Positions 11,800-23,110 of a stretch of DNA of 64,000 nt are shown piece by piece. The stretch is from positions 11,127,516 through 11,191,515 of the forward strand of contig WARS01000011.1 of NCBI GenBank assembly GCA_008933995.1, written 5' to 3'. This stretch comes from Datnioides undecimradiatus (taxonomy: Eukaryota > Chordata > Actinopteri > Lobotiformes > Datnioididae). Position 1 is the stretch's first letter. The number at the start of each line of letters is the position of its first letter. Under the pieces are notes generated by a model. It saw only the letters and a list, made by a program, of their open reading frames with translations, was not told where the DNA came from and made no database searches. Position numbers and translations under genes: made by a program.

Positions 11800-14200
11800 T
11801 TTGTCCTAGACTCTGATGTTCTTTCCACTGCTAAAACTGTTTGTTTCACAGTGCCGTGCATGCTTTGAATTTGGCTTCCATAAATCTATAAAAAAAGTTT
11901 TCAGTCTGCACAACAACTTGTGGCATCATCTTTGAGTTATCTCAGATTCTACAAAAATGACAAAATGGAGAAATTTTTATTTATGGAAAAAGTATTTGTG
12001 ATGTATGCACATTTTTGTGTGTTATATCTAGAATTTATTATGTGGTTATGGGTAGAGATAAAGCTTAATGGAACCTTGGAGAGAGATTTTCGCATCTTTT
12101 GAGAGGAATTACTTACGTGCATGAATTCCTTACACTGTTTTCTTCATAACTCTTGGACGAGAGCTTGTGTCTTAAGGCATTGGTCATGTATTTGAAAAGC
12201 TATCAAAAAGAATGAGGTATGTTTCTGTTGCTGCTCTGTTAGCTATCTATAAGAGCTGTCCAGCTGTCACTTAAACTGTTGTCTCAGCCTTGAAAGTTGG
12301 CACTGTGACAGCAGAGCAGAATTTATGTAAGTCAGACCAGAGGTGAATCTTGAGATATGAATGTGACAACAACAAAGCTCAGGAATTTGTCTGGGAAGCT
12401 CTGAAATTTCTGCATATAAACTACATTTTGGCATAAATTCCTGTGTAGGATTGAAAATACACCGCCTCATCTCACTTGCAAATTTGAAGTGCTTATTTTC
12501 TGAACTCGTCCTCCTGGCTATGATGGCAATAAACAAAAATCATTCCCTCTGTGCATACAGAAAGCATGCAACCTTTTGTAATATATAAAGTGTTATACCA
12601 CTTTCTATATTATCTTCTAAAATGTAATCTGAGTGACAGACGGATTTGTGCATGTAGGTGAAAAGCAAATATAACCCAGAGTGCAATTTCTTCCCACTTG
12701 TGTCTACCTCATTGCAGTATTCAGAGAGAGGAGAGGAGTGAGAGGCCCTGTGTTAAGTGTCTTATTAGTGGGAAATGACTGCAGTGTCAGACGAGCCCAA
12801 GCTGTCACAGTGCACCCATCATTAGAATAAGCATGAGAAGCTCTTGTCGTGGATGGAATCACATTTTAATCCCCACCACATTATTACTGTGGTGAGGAAG
12901 GTCAGCACTCAGGCACATTTAAGCAGGAATAAACCCCCTTGAGAGCTTATGATAATGTCTTCCCTCAATGGGAAATATTGGTCATATTTTAGTTTCAAGC
13001 TTTTTGTAGAATACGGCACGGCTAATGAAGAGCCTAATGTAATGCAGCTGTGCGGGCCGCCATGGTAACCATGAATAATTCAGCCTACTTGTTCTTTGGT
13101 TTCCTGGTCTCAGGAGGGTTCTGCCTATATTGTCCATTATGACAGGCCATTATCCAGCCTTCAGCCTGCTAGCTCTCAGATGGTGCGCAGAGCCCATTTG
13201 TTACCCCTCTTGCCCCTGGTAACCTTCAACCAGCTGGAGAGAATGATTGAGACTATACTGTTATATAAACATGAGAGCAAGAGGTGCAAGAGGCAAGAAA
13301 ACGAAGAGACCCCTCCACACCGGGGAATTCAAGGAGGCCTTTCCATTTCATTACAAGTGCATATTACATCTGCCTCCAAAGCCATCAGTTACTCTTTGAA
13401 TACAAATTGCATCAACAGACCACTATGATATATTAATGTGCATTCTACATGTCCTGTTTTGAACTGTGGGGGAAGATGTTTAGAGGGTTTACATAAGAAA
13501 TACTATGAATGCAGGACATTTACTTCTAATGAGTATTTTAATGTTATGGTGTTGCTATTTTTCCTTAGTGTGCAAGTATTGTCAGTAGTAGTGTCAACCA
13601 TAAAAGTACTCATGATGAAGAAACCTTCCTGTCAGTGTTGATATTATGATGTTATTTTATTATGGATTTGCTAAAAGCAGTACTTAAAAGGGGAATTTAT
13701 ACATCAAAGTCTGCTTACGTCCAACTGCATGTTTTAAAAAAGTTGTATGAAGTCTTTTAGGCTTTGCAGGGAGCTGTGAAAACCTGATCAAGTGACTCAA
13801 GTGATGTCAATTAAGTCTGTATCAGCTGGGGCTAAAAAAAGTCTGAAAAGTCTTGGGTGTGTGGAGCTGGAAAGAAGTGACCTCACCCGACCTCTTCAAC
13901 CTGCCTGGAGGCTAGATTAGTCACTGGCGTCACACACCTGGATCTCCAGCTAAACTGCCATTGGTTGAGTAGGATTATAGGTAATAGCTGCACCAGGGTT
14001 TTTTTTTTTTGTATAGATTAAATGTTTCAGTCATTTTTAAAGCAAATGTATCAAACATTCAGTGCATGTAGCTTGTAGGATTTAGTGTTCTGTTTGTCAT
14101 ACATACACAATATTAATTTATTTATTAATTTATGGACTAAACCTTATTTAAAAATAGCTGTGATGAAATAATTGTCAGATTCAGAAATGAAAATAACCCA
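11800..14200. other. Intergenic stretch, one CNE-like block
   Basis: No supportable gene. The longest plus-strand open frame (13,096-13,428, 110 codons) shows no domain, no splice partner and a low-complexity context. A candidate conserved block occurs near 13,015-13,090. Confidence 0.45.
13015..13090. promoter_or_regulatory. Candidate conserved noncoding element
   Basis: The sequence includes GGCTAATGAAGAGCCTAATG, a CAGCTG E-box and CCATGGTAACCATG, which is a self-complementary RFX/X-box-like palindrome, followed by AATAATTCAG. The palindrome and homeodomain-like cores are directly visible. Regulatory function is inference. Confidence 0.25.
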
Positions 14201-14209
14201 GTAGCAGCC

Positions 14210-14345
14210 CCTGTAGTATATACCTCTGAAATGTATAGAAGACGAAAGTACTCAAGTGTACAAATGAATATACCAGTAAAGTAAATATTTCCAGGAAATA
14301 CCCTATTAGTAGAAAATGTACTTAATTATATTGAACCGCTGGTTT
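14210..14345 (-). repeat. Fragment of the ACTAAGTACATT...CCACCACTG repeat, inverted
   Basis: The part running GAAATGTATAGAAGACG, then AAAGTACTCAAGTGTACAAA, then AAATGTACTTAATTATATTG and ACCGCTGG matches the inverted terminal part of the repeat seen at 7,066-7,285. It is truncated and diverged. Confidence 0.5.
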
Positions 14346-14349
14346 TGAG

Positions 14350-16420
14350 CTGTTCTCTTGCAATCTCACTTAGATTTTATTCATTGTGAATATCAACGAT
14401 CAAATCACTTCCTATAGGTAAAAGTAAAGACGAAGCAAGAAATAAATTCAAGAGTCTGAAAGGGAATTAGCTGTGTGATTGTAGTCGGTCTGGAATGGAG
14501 TCAGTATAGGACCAGGCCAGCTGAGGAGGTGCGATGCATTTGATCTAGTCATTAAGACAGGCAGGGTGCTCTGCGCTGTGGTACCTCAGCCATCTCAAAT
14601 CAATGCCTGTGGCGGGTCTTAAATCAATAAGTGTGTTGCATCTCAGAGACTCATCAGTGGGCAGTCCCCAGAGAACCTGGACAGCAGGGAAGAAGAAGAG
14701 GGAGATAGACATAGGGGAAGAGGAGGAGGGAGGGGTACACTCTTAGCCACTGACCTCCGTAATTACCCTGCGCTACTGCCTGAATCCAAATGTGATCCGA
14801 TTGAGATAATTGCCTATTGGAAACACCATTGAACCTTACTCCAGTCACACTCTCAGTGATCTCTGCCTGGACAATCCTGGACCCATGTCATGCTGTGGCC
14901 AAGCTGCTGTGGTGCTATGGCCTGATATTTAGCAGAGGAGCGAATTGAGACTGATGTTTGTGTTCTTGTGATTCCAGCCCAGCCATTGTCCCAAGGGCAC
15001 GGCAGTGTAATCAGGGCCGTGATAGCATCTCTTGGGGGGGAGGAGGAGGAAGCAGGGCCTGTGGGCTGATCCAGAGGGCAGATATATTTATCTAGGTAAT
15101 GAGAGCCCAAACACTGTGGCTCTGTGGGGAGGGCCGGGGACATGGCCTAGTGCGCCGAGAGACCCGCCAATGCCATGACGGCGCGGTCCCCGTGCTGCTC
15201 ATTAAACTTCCATCAGCGTGTGGTCACCATGTTCCTGCCAGGCCTCCAAAGTGCCCGTTATTAATTCATGAAAGCACACCGCACATGTGATTGAGTCTGG
15301 CGAGCAGTGAAGCATTGAAGCACGAGAGATGGGGGAAATATTGTCTGTGTCTGAACACCCAGCCCTCCACCGAACCCCTCCCACGCTTTCCCTCTGGCAC
15401 TGTGCCCTTGAAAAAAAAACAAAAAAAAACGGAGACAGAGACACAGATACACTATGTTGTGAAACATTAATAGCCACTGCTGCAGTTTGCCTACAGCTGG
15501 AAAGAGAGTAATGCAGGTCATGTGAGCATGTGTGTGTATGTGTGTGTAAGTACATTTATGAATGTATATGCTCCAGGATGTGCATGAGTGTTTTGAGCCC
15601 ATTTGCTTTAGTGTTTTATAAATGTGGAGGAGGTGGTTTTCTATTGTCAGGACATTCTGTGTGAATGTATTACCAACAAACGCAGCGTTGTTTTGGGACG
15701 GGATGCTTGTATATACGGTGAGCCAGCTGTCTTTATCTTAGCTCCACAGACGTGCTCTCTAAAGCTTGTGTTGGGAGGGCCGCTTTTAAAGAGGAGACAG
15801 TAAATTGGCCTGGATATGGATTGTTGCAATTGAATTTAAAACATTAGCTCCAGGATAATAAGGGTTGCTATAGAGAAAATCTAGGAAATGCATTTGGTCG
15901 TTAGAGCATGGAAGGATGGGACTAATGGCGTACGGGGGTGGGCTGGGGGTGGAGGCAAAAAAACGATGAAAACCATTTTTAGGATGAATGGGTTATTTCA
16001 GGGAGTGAGCAAGAAAGGGAAGGGAGAGAGAGAGGAAGTGAAATAGAAAAGGGGAGACGAGGGAGACGGCTAGAGAGAGGGGTGCTACATGATTTCAAAT
16101 TAACCATTATTGTAGGCTGTGACATGTATTATGTCTCCTGAGGCTCCGAATCTTGAGCTCATTTTCACGGAGAAGAGGGGAATAAGAGTCCAATGTCACA
16201 GTTTGAACGTGTACAGCTGGCTTGAGCTCCTCATCTTACGGCCAATTATAACTTTTCTTCTTCCAAATCCTTCGCCCAGCTCTCCAAGGCAAATCTCACC
16301 ATGCATAGCTTATTGTTAGCCTCACTCGATGTCCAATTAACAGAATGTTCCTCTCACTTTCTCCCCATGGTAAAAAATAAGACAATGACCAGTAAAAACT
16401 GTGTTAAGCTCCAGCACTCT
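14350..16420. other. Intergenic stretch with purine-rich tracts
   Basis: No gene seen. The block has a purine-rich stretch near 14,689-14,737, A-rich runs near 15,412-15,430 and a longer purine-biased tract at 16,011-16,082. Open frames of 100 to 117 codons at 15,202-15,602 on the minus strand overlap a CACACA-type low-complexity run and are judged spurious. Confidence 0.45.
16011..16082 (+). repeat. Purine-rich tract
   Basis: About 70 bases that are almost all A and G on the plus strand, built from GAGA, GGGA and GGAAG units. Such tracts can form triplex DNA or bind GAGA-type factors. Only the composition is observed. Confidence 0.6.
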
Positions 16421-16610
16421 TTGTCAACGTAATGATAAGATAATAGCAGCGGGAATATTAAGATGTTGTTATATTGATGCAAGGCAGAGCACAGCATTAT
16501 AATTTTGTTATCTCCTAATGTAGTTATGTTGTTGCTATCACAATGTGGGGAGTTATTAGCACCTTTCTTGTTCTGTTTGTATCGTAATTAAAATTACAGA
16601 TCAGGGACTC
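16420..16610. promoter_or_regulatory. Candidate conserved noncoding element
   Basis: Repeat-free AT-rich DNA with spaced cores such as AACGTAATGATAAGATAATA, GATGCAAGGCAG, AGCATTATAATTTTG and CGTAATTAAAATTAC. GATAAGATAA carries two overlapping GATA motifs. The call is by composition only. Confidence 0.22.
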
Positions 16611-17034
16611 TATGATATATCTATACTTTTTGTAAACACTATGTGAATGAAAATAGCATCTTAATCACTTTTGTACAAGTTCTCTTAAATCAACAGCTCA
16701 TATCTGCTTTTGTGACTGTAAATGAGATGTTCTCTGTGGTATGAGCTTCCAGTTATGTATCTACTCAAGCTCATCTCATAATCGGTGTTGGGAACGACCA
16801 AAGATTAAATAGAAAATGAAACTGACCTTGTCCTAGCCTGTGAGGATGACAAAAAAAACCCTCTGAGTCAGCCTACCTTACATGGCTAGTCATGCAGAAA
16901 AGACAAAATGGCAACTGTTGAGAGCAAGAGAGATAGGGGAGTGGGGTGTTTTACTACATTACATTAGCTGGTGTTTACCATCCTCAGATGTGAAAGGCAG
17001 TGGTAATAATGTGCTGATGTCCAGCCCAGGAGCA

Positions 17035-17335
17035 TCTCTGTCAGATTTCATTAGCGTGCAATTAATAAGACAGGCTGAAAAAGCCCTTATTGTATTAATA
17101 GCTGTATTAAACTGCAGTGTTTATGATATCATTAGGCCAGTATGTGGTGTCATTATCAGATGGGTGGAAAATGTAGCACTACAATAATACAAAGAGCTTT
17201 AAACCTAGTGTGAAACAATCCATAATTATTACGCAAAGTTCATTCTAGACCAGATCAGCTATTCTTGGCTGTTTTGTCTGTGGTATTAATTAAAGTGGGA
17301 TGTTACTGCATATGCAAGAGTATCAGAGCCACAGG
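17035..17335. promoter_or_regulatory. Candidate conserved noncoding element
   Basis: The block contains TTTCATTAGC, GCAATTAATAAG, TGTATTAATAGCTGTATTAA, ATCATTAGGCC, CATAATTATTACG, GGTATTAATTAAAG and TTACTGCATATGCAAG (octamer-like). The density of TAAT cores in non-repetitive sequence is among the highest in this window. Enhancer function is inferred. Confidence 0.3.
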
Positions 17336-17339
17336 CCCT

Positions 17340-18900
17340 GCCCCCTTTGCTGTCCATTCTGGTTAGCTAGTTAGTGTTACAAGATATGGACACAGCAGTG
17401 AAGCCAAAACAGTGTCAGTACAGTGATTAGATGTCCATATCTCTTGTTTTATGGCTCACATGACCCGCACATGTCAGGGGTAGATGCTTAGAGGAACAAG
17501 GGTCACAATTCTGCGAATTGATGACTGGGATTTCCGATGATGTTCATAAATTTGATAGTGACATTCACCTCACTATCATGGGTTCACCGTCGTTGATCAG
17601 AAGCTCCGTGTCCAGACAGAGTCATGACACCAGCAGGCTCCGCTCCCCCACTAATGTGTATGAATGTGGCTTTTATTTTGCTGTGCAATATCATTGACAG
17701 TCACAAGAAGCAGTTAGAAATGTTGATGCAATACCTACAGGCTGTGTTATGGTCTGGTAGCACTTTGATTGGCATATTGATCAGAAGTGGTAAATCAATA
17801 TAAGCAAATGTCAGGGTAAAAAAGTTTCTTCCAGGATCCCAAGATCCCAATTTCTCAAAGTCCTTGACACCTTGAAACTTCATGGGACTATGTTAAGCAT
17901 GTCTCACCCTTGTGACCTGGGAAATATATTAAACTATATGAGATCAGTCATCAATTGAACTGCTTACAACTCATAGACATGCTATCTATGAAGTAAGGAT
18001 GGAAGTTTCAAGTGAATATGGCTTCATAATAGTGTTTTATTGAAAAAGGTCTTTTAACCACTGATCATTCATGTACCTACAGACCACCTCAAACACCTGT
18101 GATACGGGTAGTGTTACACTTTATGTGTAAATGACTGCTAAGCAAAACAGCCTCTGCCTCTGTTACTGCTGAACTGACTGGAATTTGGATTGTCCCTGAC
18201 ATGTGCACATGCATGTGCACAAATATAAATCCCCACATAACTACAGACTCAGACAGACACGCACCATGGACATGACTCCTCTTTTGGACAAACACCCCTC
18301 GGCTCCTCAGGGGAGCGATTTCCTGTCTCACCTTCAGAGTGAAAGGCATACAGTATTAGCTCACATTTACTGCAGCTCGGAGAGAAGCGTGCTCTCTGCC
18401 AGCAGAGAAGAGATTTACCACAGCCAAATGTGTGCCACCTGTCTGCCCTGTCTGTCTGCCACAAGGGCTGCTGCCCAAGAGGAACCATTAGCAGACCTCT
18501 CCGCTACTGTCTCAACTCTCAGTGGACGGGACAGTTTACTTGTGCTGGCTCAAATAATGTTTTATATAATGTACTTTTCCTTTTAGGTTATAAGTCATTA
18601 TGAAGTAAGAAATAAATTCATATGTTGCCAAGCTGCTAAAACATTTTGATGATTTAAGAAAATGAACTGCCGGACAAGTCTGACGTTATTTTGGCTTTCA
18701 GTTTGCAGCTCTAAACAGTCTGCTAAGTCTCTACGATGCAGAACTTCCGAGCAGAAGGACATCTGTGTTATATTTGTCAGAAATGTGTTAGTAATGTAGC
18801 TGCAGAGTCGTGAGGGGCGCTGTGGAGGAACAACTCCCACCGGGAGACAGATGGCAGTGGCCACAGAAGTACGAGGCGTGTGCTGGCTCTGCACATTCAC
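17340..18900. other. Intergenic stretch, no gene seen
   Basis: The longest open frame (18,203-18,586 plus, 127 codons) has no recognisable domain. A perfect 20-bp palindrome is present at 18,202-18,221. Nothing else was recognised. Confidence 0.45.
18202..18221. repeat. Perfect 20-bp palindrome
   Basis: TGTGCACATGCATGTGCACA equals its own reverse complement. It is made of alternating purine and pyrimidine bases, so it may be a mutated CA/TG microsatellite core capable of cruciform or Z-DNA formation. Confidence 0.9.
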
Positions 18901-18924
18901 TGTAGGGCCTGATCTCAACACCTC

Positions 18925-19010
18925 ACCCCTTTTCGATTAATCAAGCCTGCCTTGGTTATTTAAGGCCCTCGATTAATCATGCGGGATATCTGAGGTGATA
19001 GATTAGGGTT
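18925..19010. promoter_or_regulatory. Candidate enhancer with two GATTAATC palindromes
   Basis: The octamer GATTAATC, a palindromic paired site for bicoid-type (K50) homeodomains such as OTX, PITX or GSC, occurs twice (18,935-18,942 and 18,971-18,978). Both are preceded by C, and the repeat distance is 36 bp. The surrounding sequence is non-repetitive. Sites are observed; regulatory role is inferred from the known binding preference of K50 homeodomains. Confidence 0.35.
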
Positions 19011-19553
19011 AAAGGAAAGTTTGGGCATTTGAAGATAAAAGGGTTTATTCAGGGATTGTCTGGCACTGCAGCCAAAAATCATCTGACTGAGATGCTGCAA
19101 TCAGGGTTTCAGGAGATTTCCATGCAGTGAATCCATCATTGAGACAAATTCTTTTCGGCCATCATTAGTAATGTGATATTTTGACTTAGTGCATCAGTGC
19201 TGTGTCCATAAACAGACAGATCAAGGTTACAGACCACAGAATGCACTAAAGTTACCTCAGCAATGATACTGTTGGTGGTAATGTTAAGGCGTTAAATTGG
19301 GGAATGCCCTATTGAAATTCACAATGAAGAATTGACACTAAAGCCTCTTTAAATGATTTTTTTTTTTTTTTTAAATCAGAGGTGGCGTGAGTGTTAATTC
19401 ATTCTGATGGGGAAGTGAGGTAGCGAGAGCCTGAGAGCAGTGCTCTTCAGGCCTCTTCACTGGTAATTTAACTGCTGTATGTGAGAGGATATGCATACAT
19501 CAACACTCAACACCTCAACACTTGCAATTGGCGGGGACTGGGGGAATGTGTGA

Positions 19554-19558
<5 letters not shown>

Positions 19559-19600
<42 letters not shown>
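19559..19600. repeat. TG dinucleotide microsatellite (about 21 units)
   Basis: Forty-two bases of uninterrupted TG, the longest simple repeat in the window and likely polymorphic in populations. Confidence 0.95.
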
Positions 19601-19602
<2 letters not shown>

Positions 19603-19609
19603 TTTCTGC

Positions 19610-22310
19610 AGCTCAGCAGAACATTGGCATTGAGTCTGCACACAAGGAGCCATCAGAATAACATTACAGTCCCTTGCTGTGTGAATGATAGCTGATCTTG
19701 AGGGCTGAGAAATCAAGGTTGCACTGTCTTGTGTTTATGAAAATGTGTTTCATGCCTCATTGTGTGTCAATAAGAGGCTCCTTTAAGCAGCAGGTCTATC
19801 GGTGTAATCACAGTACTGGGTTGTAGTGAATAAAGTGGGTCTTGTTCATGAGCAGACATTCCCTCTGCACTGCAATAACAAGTCCTTGGTTTGCTAATGA
19901 GTGTCTAAAGTGAGACAGTCTGGTGTGCTGTTAAATGGCAAAGAGAGCTGTGAGGATCTTATTCTAACACTTAAAGCTGACTTGATCTTCTGTCTTTACT
20001 CCTGCCAGCTGCTCTTTGCTCTGACAGACACGAGCACATTTCTTGGAAAGAAGATTCTGGTTGAGCCATTTACCTGCCAATCACAACAGAAGGGGTCATC
20101 CTCCCCCACCCCGAGGGGATTGCATGCGCTCACAGCCTCAGCTCGTCATGCGCTGTGGGTGTCCAGATGAACCCTACCACATGTGTGTTGATGTAGGATC
20201 ATTTGAGCATGTCAGCGCACAGGGAGTACACCACGTCTATAAGGGGCCACAGTTAAGTTTACACTAATTAATGGGGCTGAACTTTTCACAGCAATGCATA
20301 GCTTTCCAAGCAGTAGGACGCAATTCTATATTTAAATCGTAGATGCAGCAGGGTTATTTACAGCTAGGAACATTATCCAACACATTCTCATTTTGCTGAA
20401 TCCAAATGAAAACTGCCACCTGAGTGCACACGGATTGGGAGACTTGAGGGACGCCTGTTTCTCCATTTTATGAACATATATGCAAAGTTTTACTTGTGTA
20501 AAAGTAACATTATGTCGGCAGATTATACTTTAAAATGTGCACAACAGTTCCTTTTAGTGTTATACTACCATGTCCATTAACATTATTAACACATTCATTT
20601 ATAATCTTTTAGTATAGTGGCGGAATATAACTGCTTATTATACTCATAGTTAGTTTAATGTATATAATACAGAGTCATTAACTGGTTGTCATGATATTAG
20701 TTATCAAAGGTTTATTTGTATTGGCACATATAATAAATTGGCTGATAGTAAAGGACAGAAATGCCAATTATGTGAGCAGTTATTCAGAATCTGTGCTATC
20801 AGTACAATGTCTGTCCTTTAAAGAGCACTGGCTTAAGTTTTTTTTTTAACTGTAACATTAATCCCTAAATTATACATCAGGGTCTATGATAAACTAATTA
20901 AAGGGATTCATATCAGAAATATTTGTGCCACTATGCATTTAAGTAAAAAAAAAAAAAACAAACCCAAAACTTTTTTATTATACATATATCTGTATTCTTA
21001 TCAACTTCAAAAACTCATCTTTTGTCAGGATGTAGTAACTACTAATTAAAGCTGTAAAATGTAGTGGATTCACAAAATAATATACAGTAATAAATGTATG
21101 TATATATGCATTATATGTGTGTATGTGTATATATATTCATGTGATAGATAGGTATGAAAGGCAGGGCACACATATGGAAGAATACTGTGACATTTCACAA
21201 TAGCTGTCTAATCTGAGCTAACGCTCTTAAACAATGTAGCACCTGATTGTTGGCTTATCCCACAGCCTGTGGTTACTGAGGCCTGTCGTCCAGCCGGTGC
21301 CCTGCTCTCTGGAGGCTTTAGTGAAGCACTGTGGCAGGGAAGGGAAAGGGGAATTGCCTGCTGAGAGGGGTGGAGTGCACAGCAATGTAGGGGTGCTGAA
21401 ATTTGTGCTCTCATAAGACTCTCTCCCTCTCCCCTTCTCAGCGGGGCCCTGTTGCCACCTCCCCCTCAACCTATCACCCCCACTGCTCCTCCCACATGAC
21501 AGAGGAGCCGGCGGAGCAGCTGGGGTTAGGGATACTTGTCAGCAGGGTGATCATGTGTCCTCTGAGTCTGTCCCCTGTCTGTCCCATAGCCATGTCGACT
21601 GACAGCCAGCATCAGCTGATTATCGCCACTGTGGCAGTAAAAGAAACCCACTTTGGCAGTGACAGGCTTATGACCTGCAAGACATGCTCATATTGAGTAA
21701 CCAGCACTTCATCTGGAGGCTCAGGCTGTGTTACCCTAGCCTTGAGAACACACTACTGGGCAGATAGTCTGACACATTAGCAATCTGTTTAAGGTTAAAG
21801 GATCAAATCATAGCCACAGTCATAAATTGCATCTGTTACCCGTACAAGATGTTTATGTGTTTGTACGCTGTAATTGAACTTTATTGCTTTTTGGATACAC
21901 AGCGCAGAGAGATTGTACTCGGCTGGATGTGAGTCTAATCACAACTGCGAAAACATGCCTAATAGATCATTAACCAAAAGGTTTACCCGTCATTAAACCG
22001 GTGCTTTGCTATGTTTGAATAAGTTATATTGCTGACCGAAGGCAAGTGTGGAAACGACGGTATATGAGCAAGGCACTCAGAAAAGTTATTTTAATCCCTC
22101 CTGACCAGTCGTGCTTGGTGTTTGTGTATTTTGAGAATCTCTGAGAGGTTAACACCCCCTGTGCTCAGAGGCTCAGACAGACTACTGGTGTCTGGTATCA
22201 AGCTGAATTAAAGCTATGTCAACACATTCAGTCAGCCAGGCTTACATTACAGAGGCCCCCCATTCGTCTCTTATCTGAGGCACAGACATAAAGTCAGCTA
22301 CATTGTGCAT
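19610..22310. other. Intergenic stretch, no gene seen
   Basis: Open frames under 100 codons with no domain. The AT-rich stretch at 20,480-21,150 has A- and T-runs (for example 20,944-20,958). No RNA gene was recognised. Confidence 0.45.
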
Positions 22311-22336
22311 ACACACACACACACACACACACACAC
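22311..22336. repeat. AC dinucleotide microsatellite
   Basis: Thirteen uninterrupted AC units after TTGTGCAT. Confidence 0.95.
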
Positions 22337-22599
22337 TCATTCCACTGTTTTCCGTGTTTATTCTCTAAATATATTTTTGTGTTGAAATTTAAATGAGTTT
22401 GGAAATCTTTCTATTGTTTGCCGTGAGGACATGTTTGCCTTGTTTACAATGCGCAAAGATTAGAAAGCACTGCGAGATATTATTTATGGATGGAATCAAA
22501 TTAAAAGTCTCATACTCGTACCCAAAAGCACCAGCCTGGAAATAAATTATTCAGAATAAGTTTTCTCGGGTTGTGTGCTGGCTGAACTAATGTTATGGA

Positions 22600-23110
22600 G
22601 TGGCAGACATTGTAACTTTTCCTTCCTGACCGAGTGTGTTGTTGTGTCACCAGCTTCGGGCCCCCTCGTGCTGCAGACTAACAGTAACTGACTAGCTCTG
22701 GCTTTTGCTGTTATGCAAAGAAGCCTGGTCCAATGGGAGAGGAGGACTGCCGCCTGCCCGCCTAGTAAAGTCAGCGTGAATAAGGCGACGTTGATGCTTC
22801 CTCAGACTCCTGTTGTTTTGTTGATTGCCAATGTGTGTGGCTTGTTAGGCTGCTGAAAGCATTGTGTTTAGCCCCAGAGATGGTGGCTTGAAGGTGACAT
22901 CTGTCTGGGAGGTGGAGGGGAGAGGAGAGGAGAGGGAGAGTGCTGCGCCATGCTGCTATAAATACGCAGCGGCCGTGACAGCTCACAGAGGAAGCAGCTG
23001 AGAAGAGGAGCTTTGCTATGCTGCATACCTCCTAGTGACCCTGTCACTTCCACAGAGGTCTTAATTATTCTGCACTGGCAGCTCCCCTCTGCTCACTGCT
23101 GAAGCTGTGA
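22600..23110. other. GC-richer intergenic block with a TATAAATA motif
   Basis: This block is more GC-rich than its surroundings. It contains a GGAGAGGAG purine run (22,913-22,940) followed by GCTGCTATAAATACGCAGCG around 22,950-22,970. A TATA-type core in such a setting could be a promoter of an unannotated noncoding transcript. No coding exon follows within the next kilobase, so this is only a lead. Confidence 0.2.

Noticed and set aside
13096..13428. 110-codon plus-strand open frame
   Set aside because: No recognisable domain, no splice partner or promoter signal, and composition like the surrounding non-coding DNA.
15202..15602. Overlapping 113- and 117-codon minus-strand frames
   Set aside because: They run through CA-repeat-like and poly-T sequence (HTHTHTH and FFFFF stretches), typical of spurious frames.
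18203..18586. 127-codon plus-strand open frame
   Set aside because: It starts within a palindromic low-complexity stretch, the peptide has no recognisable motif, and competing frames are open on the other strand.
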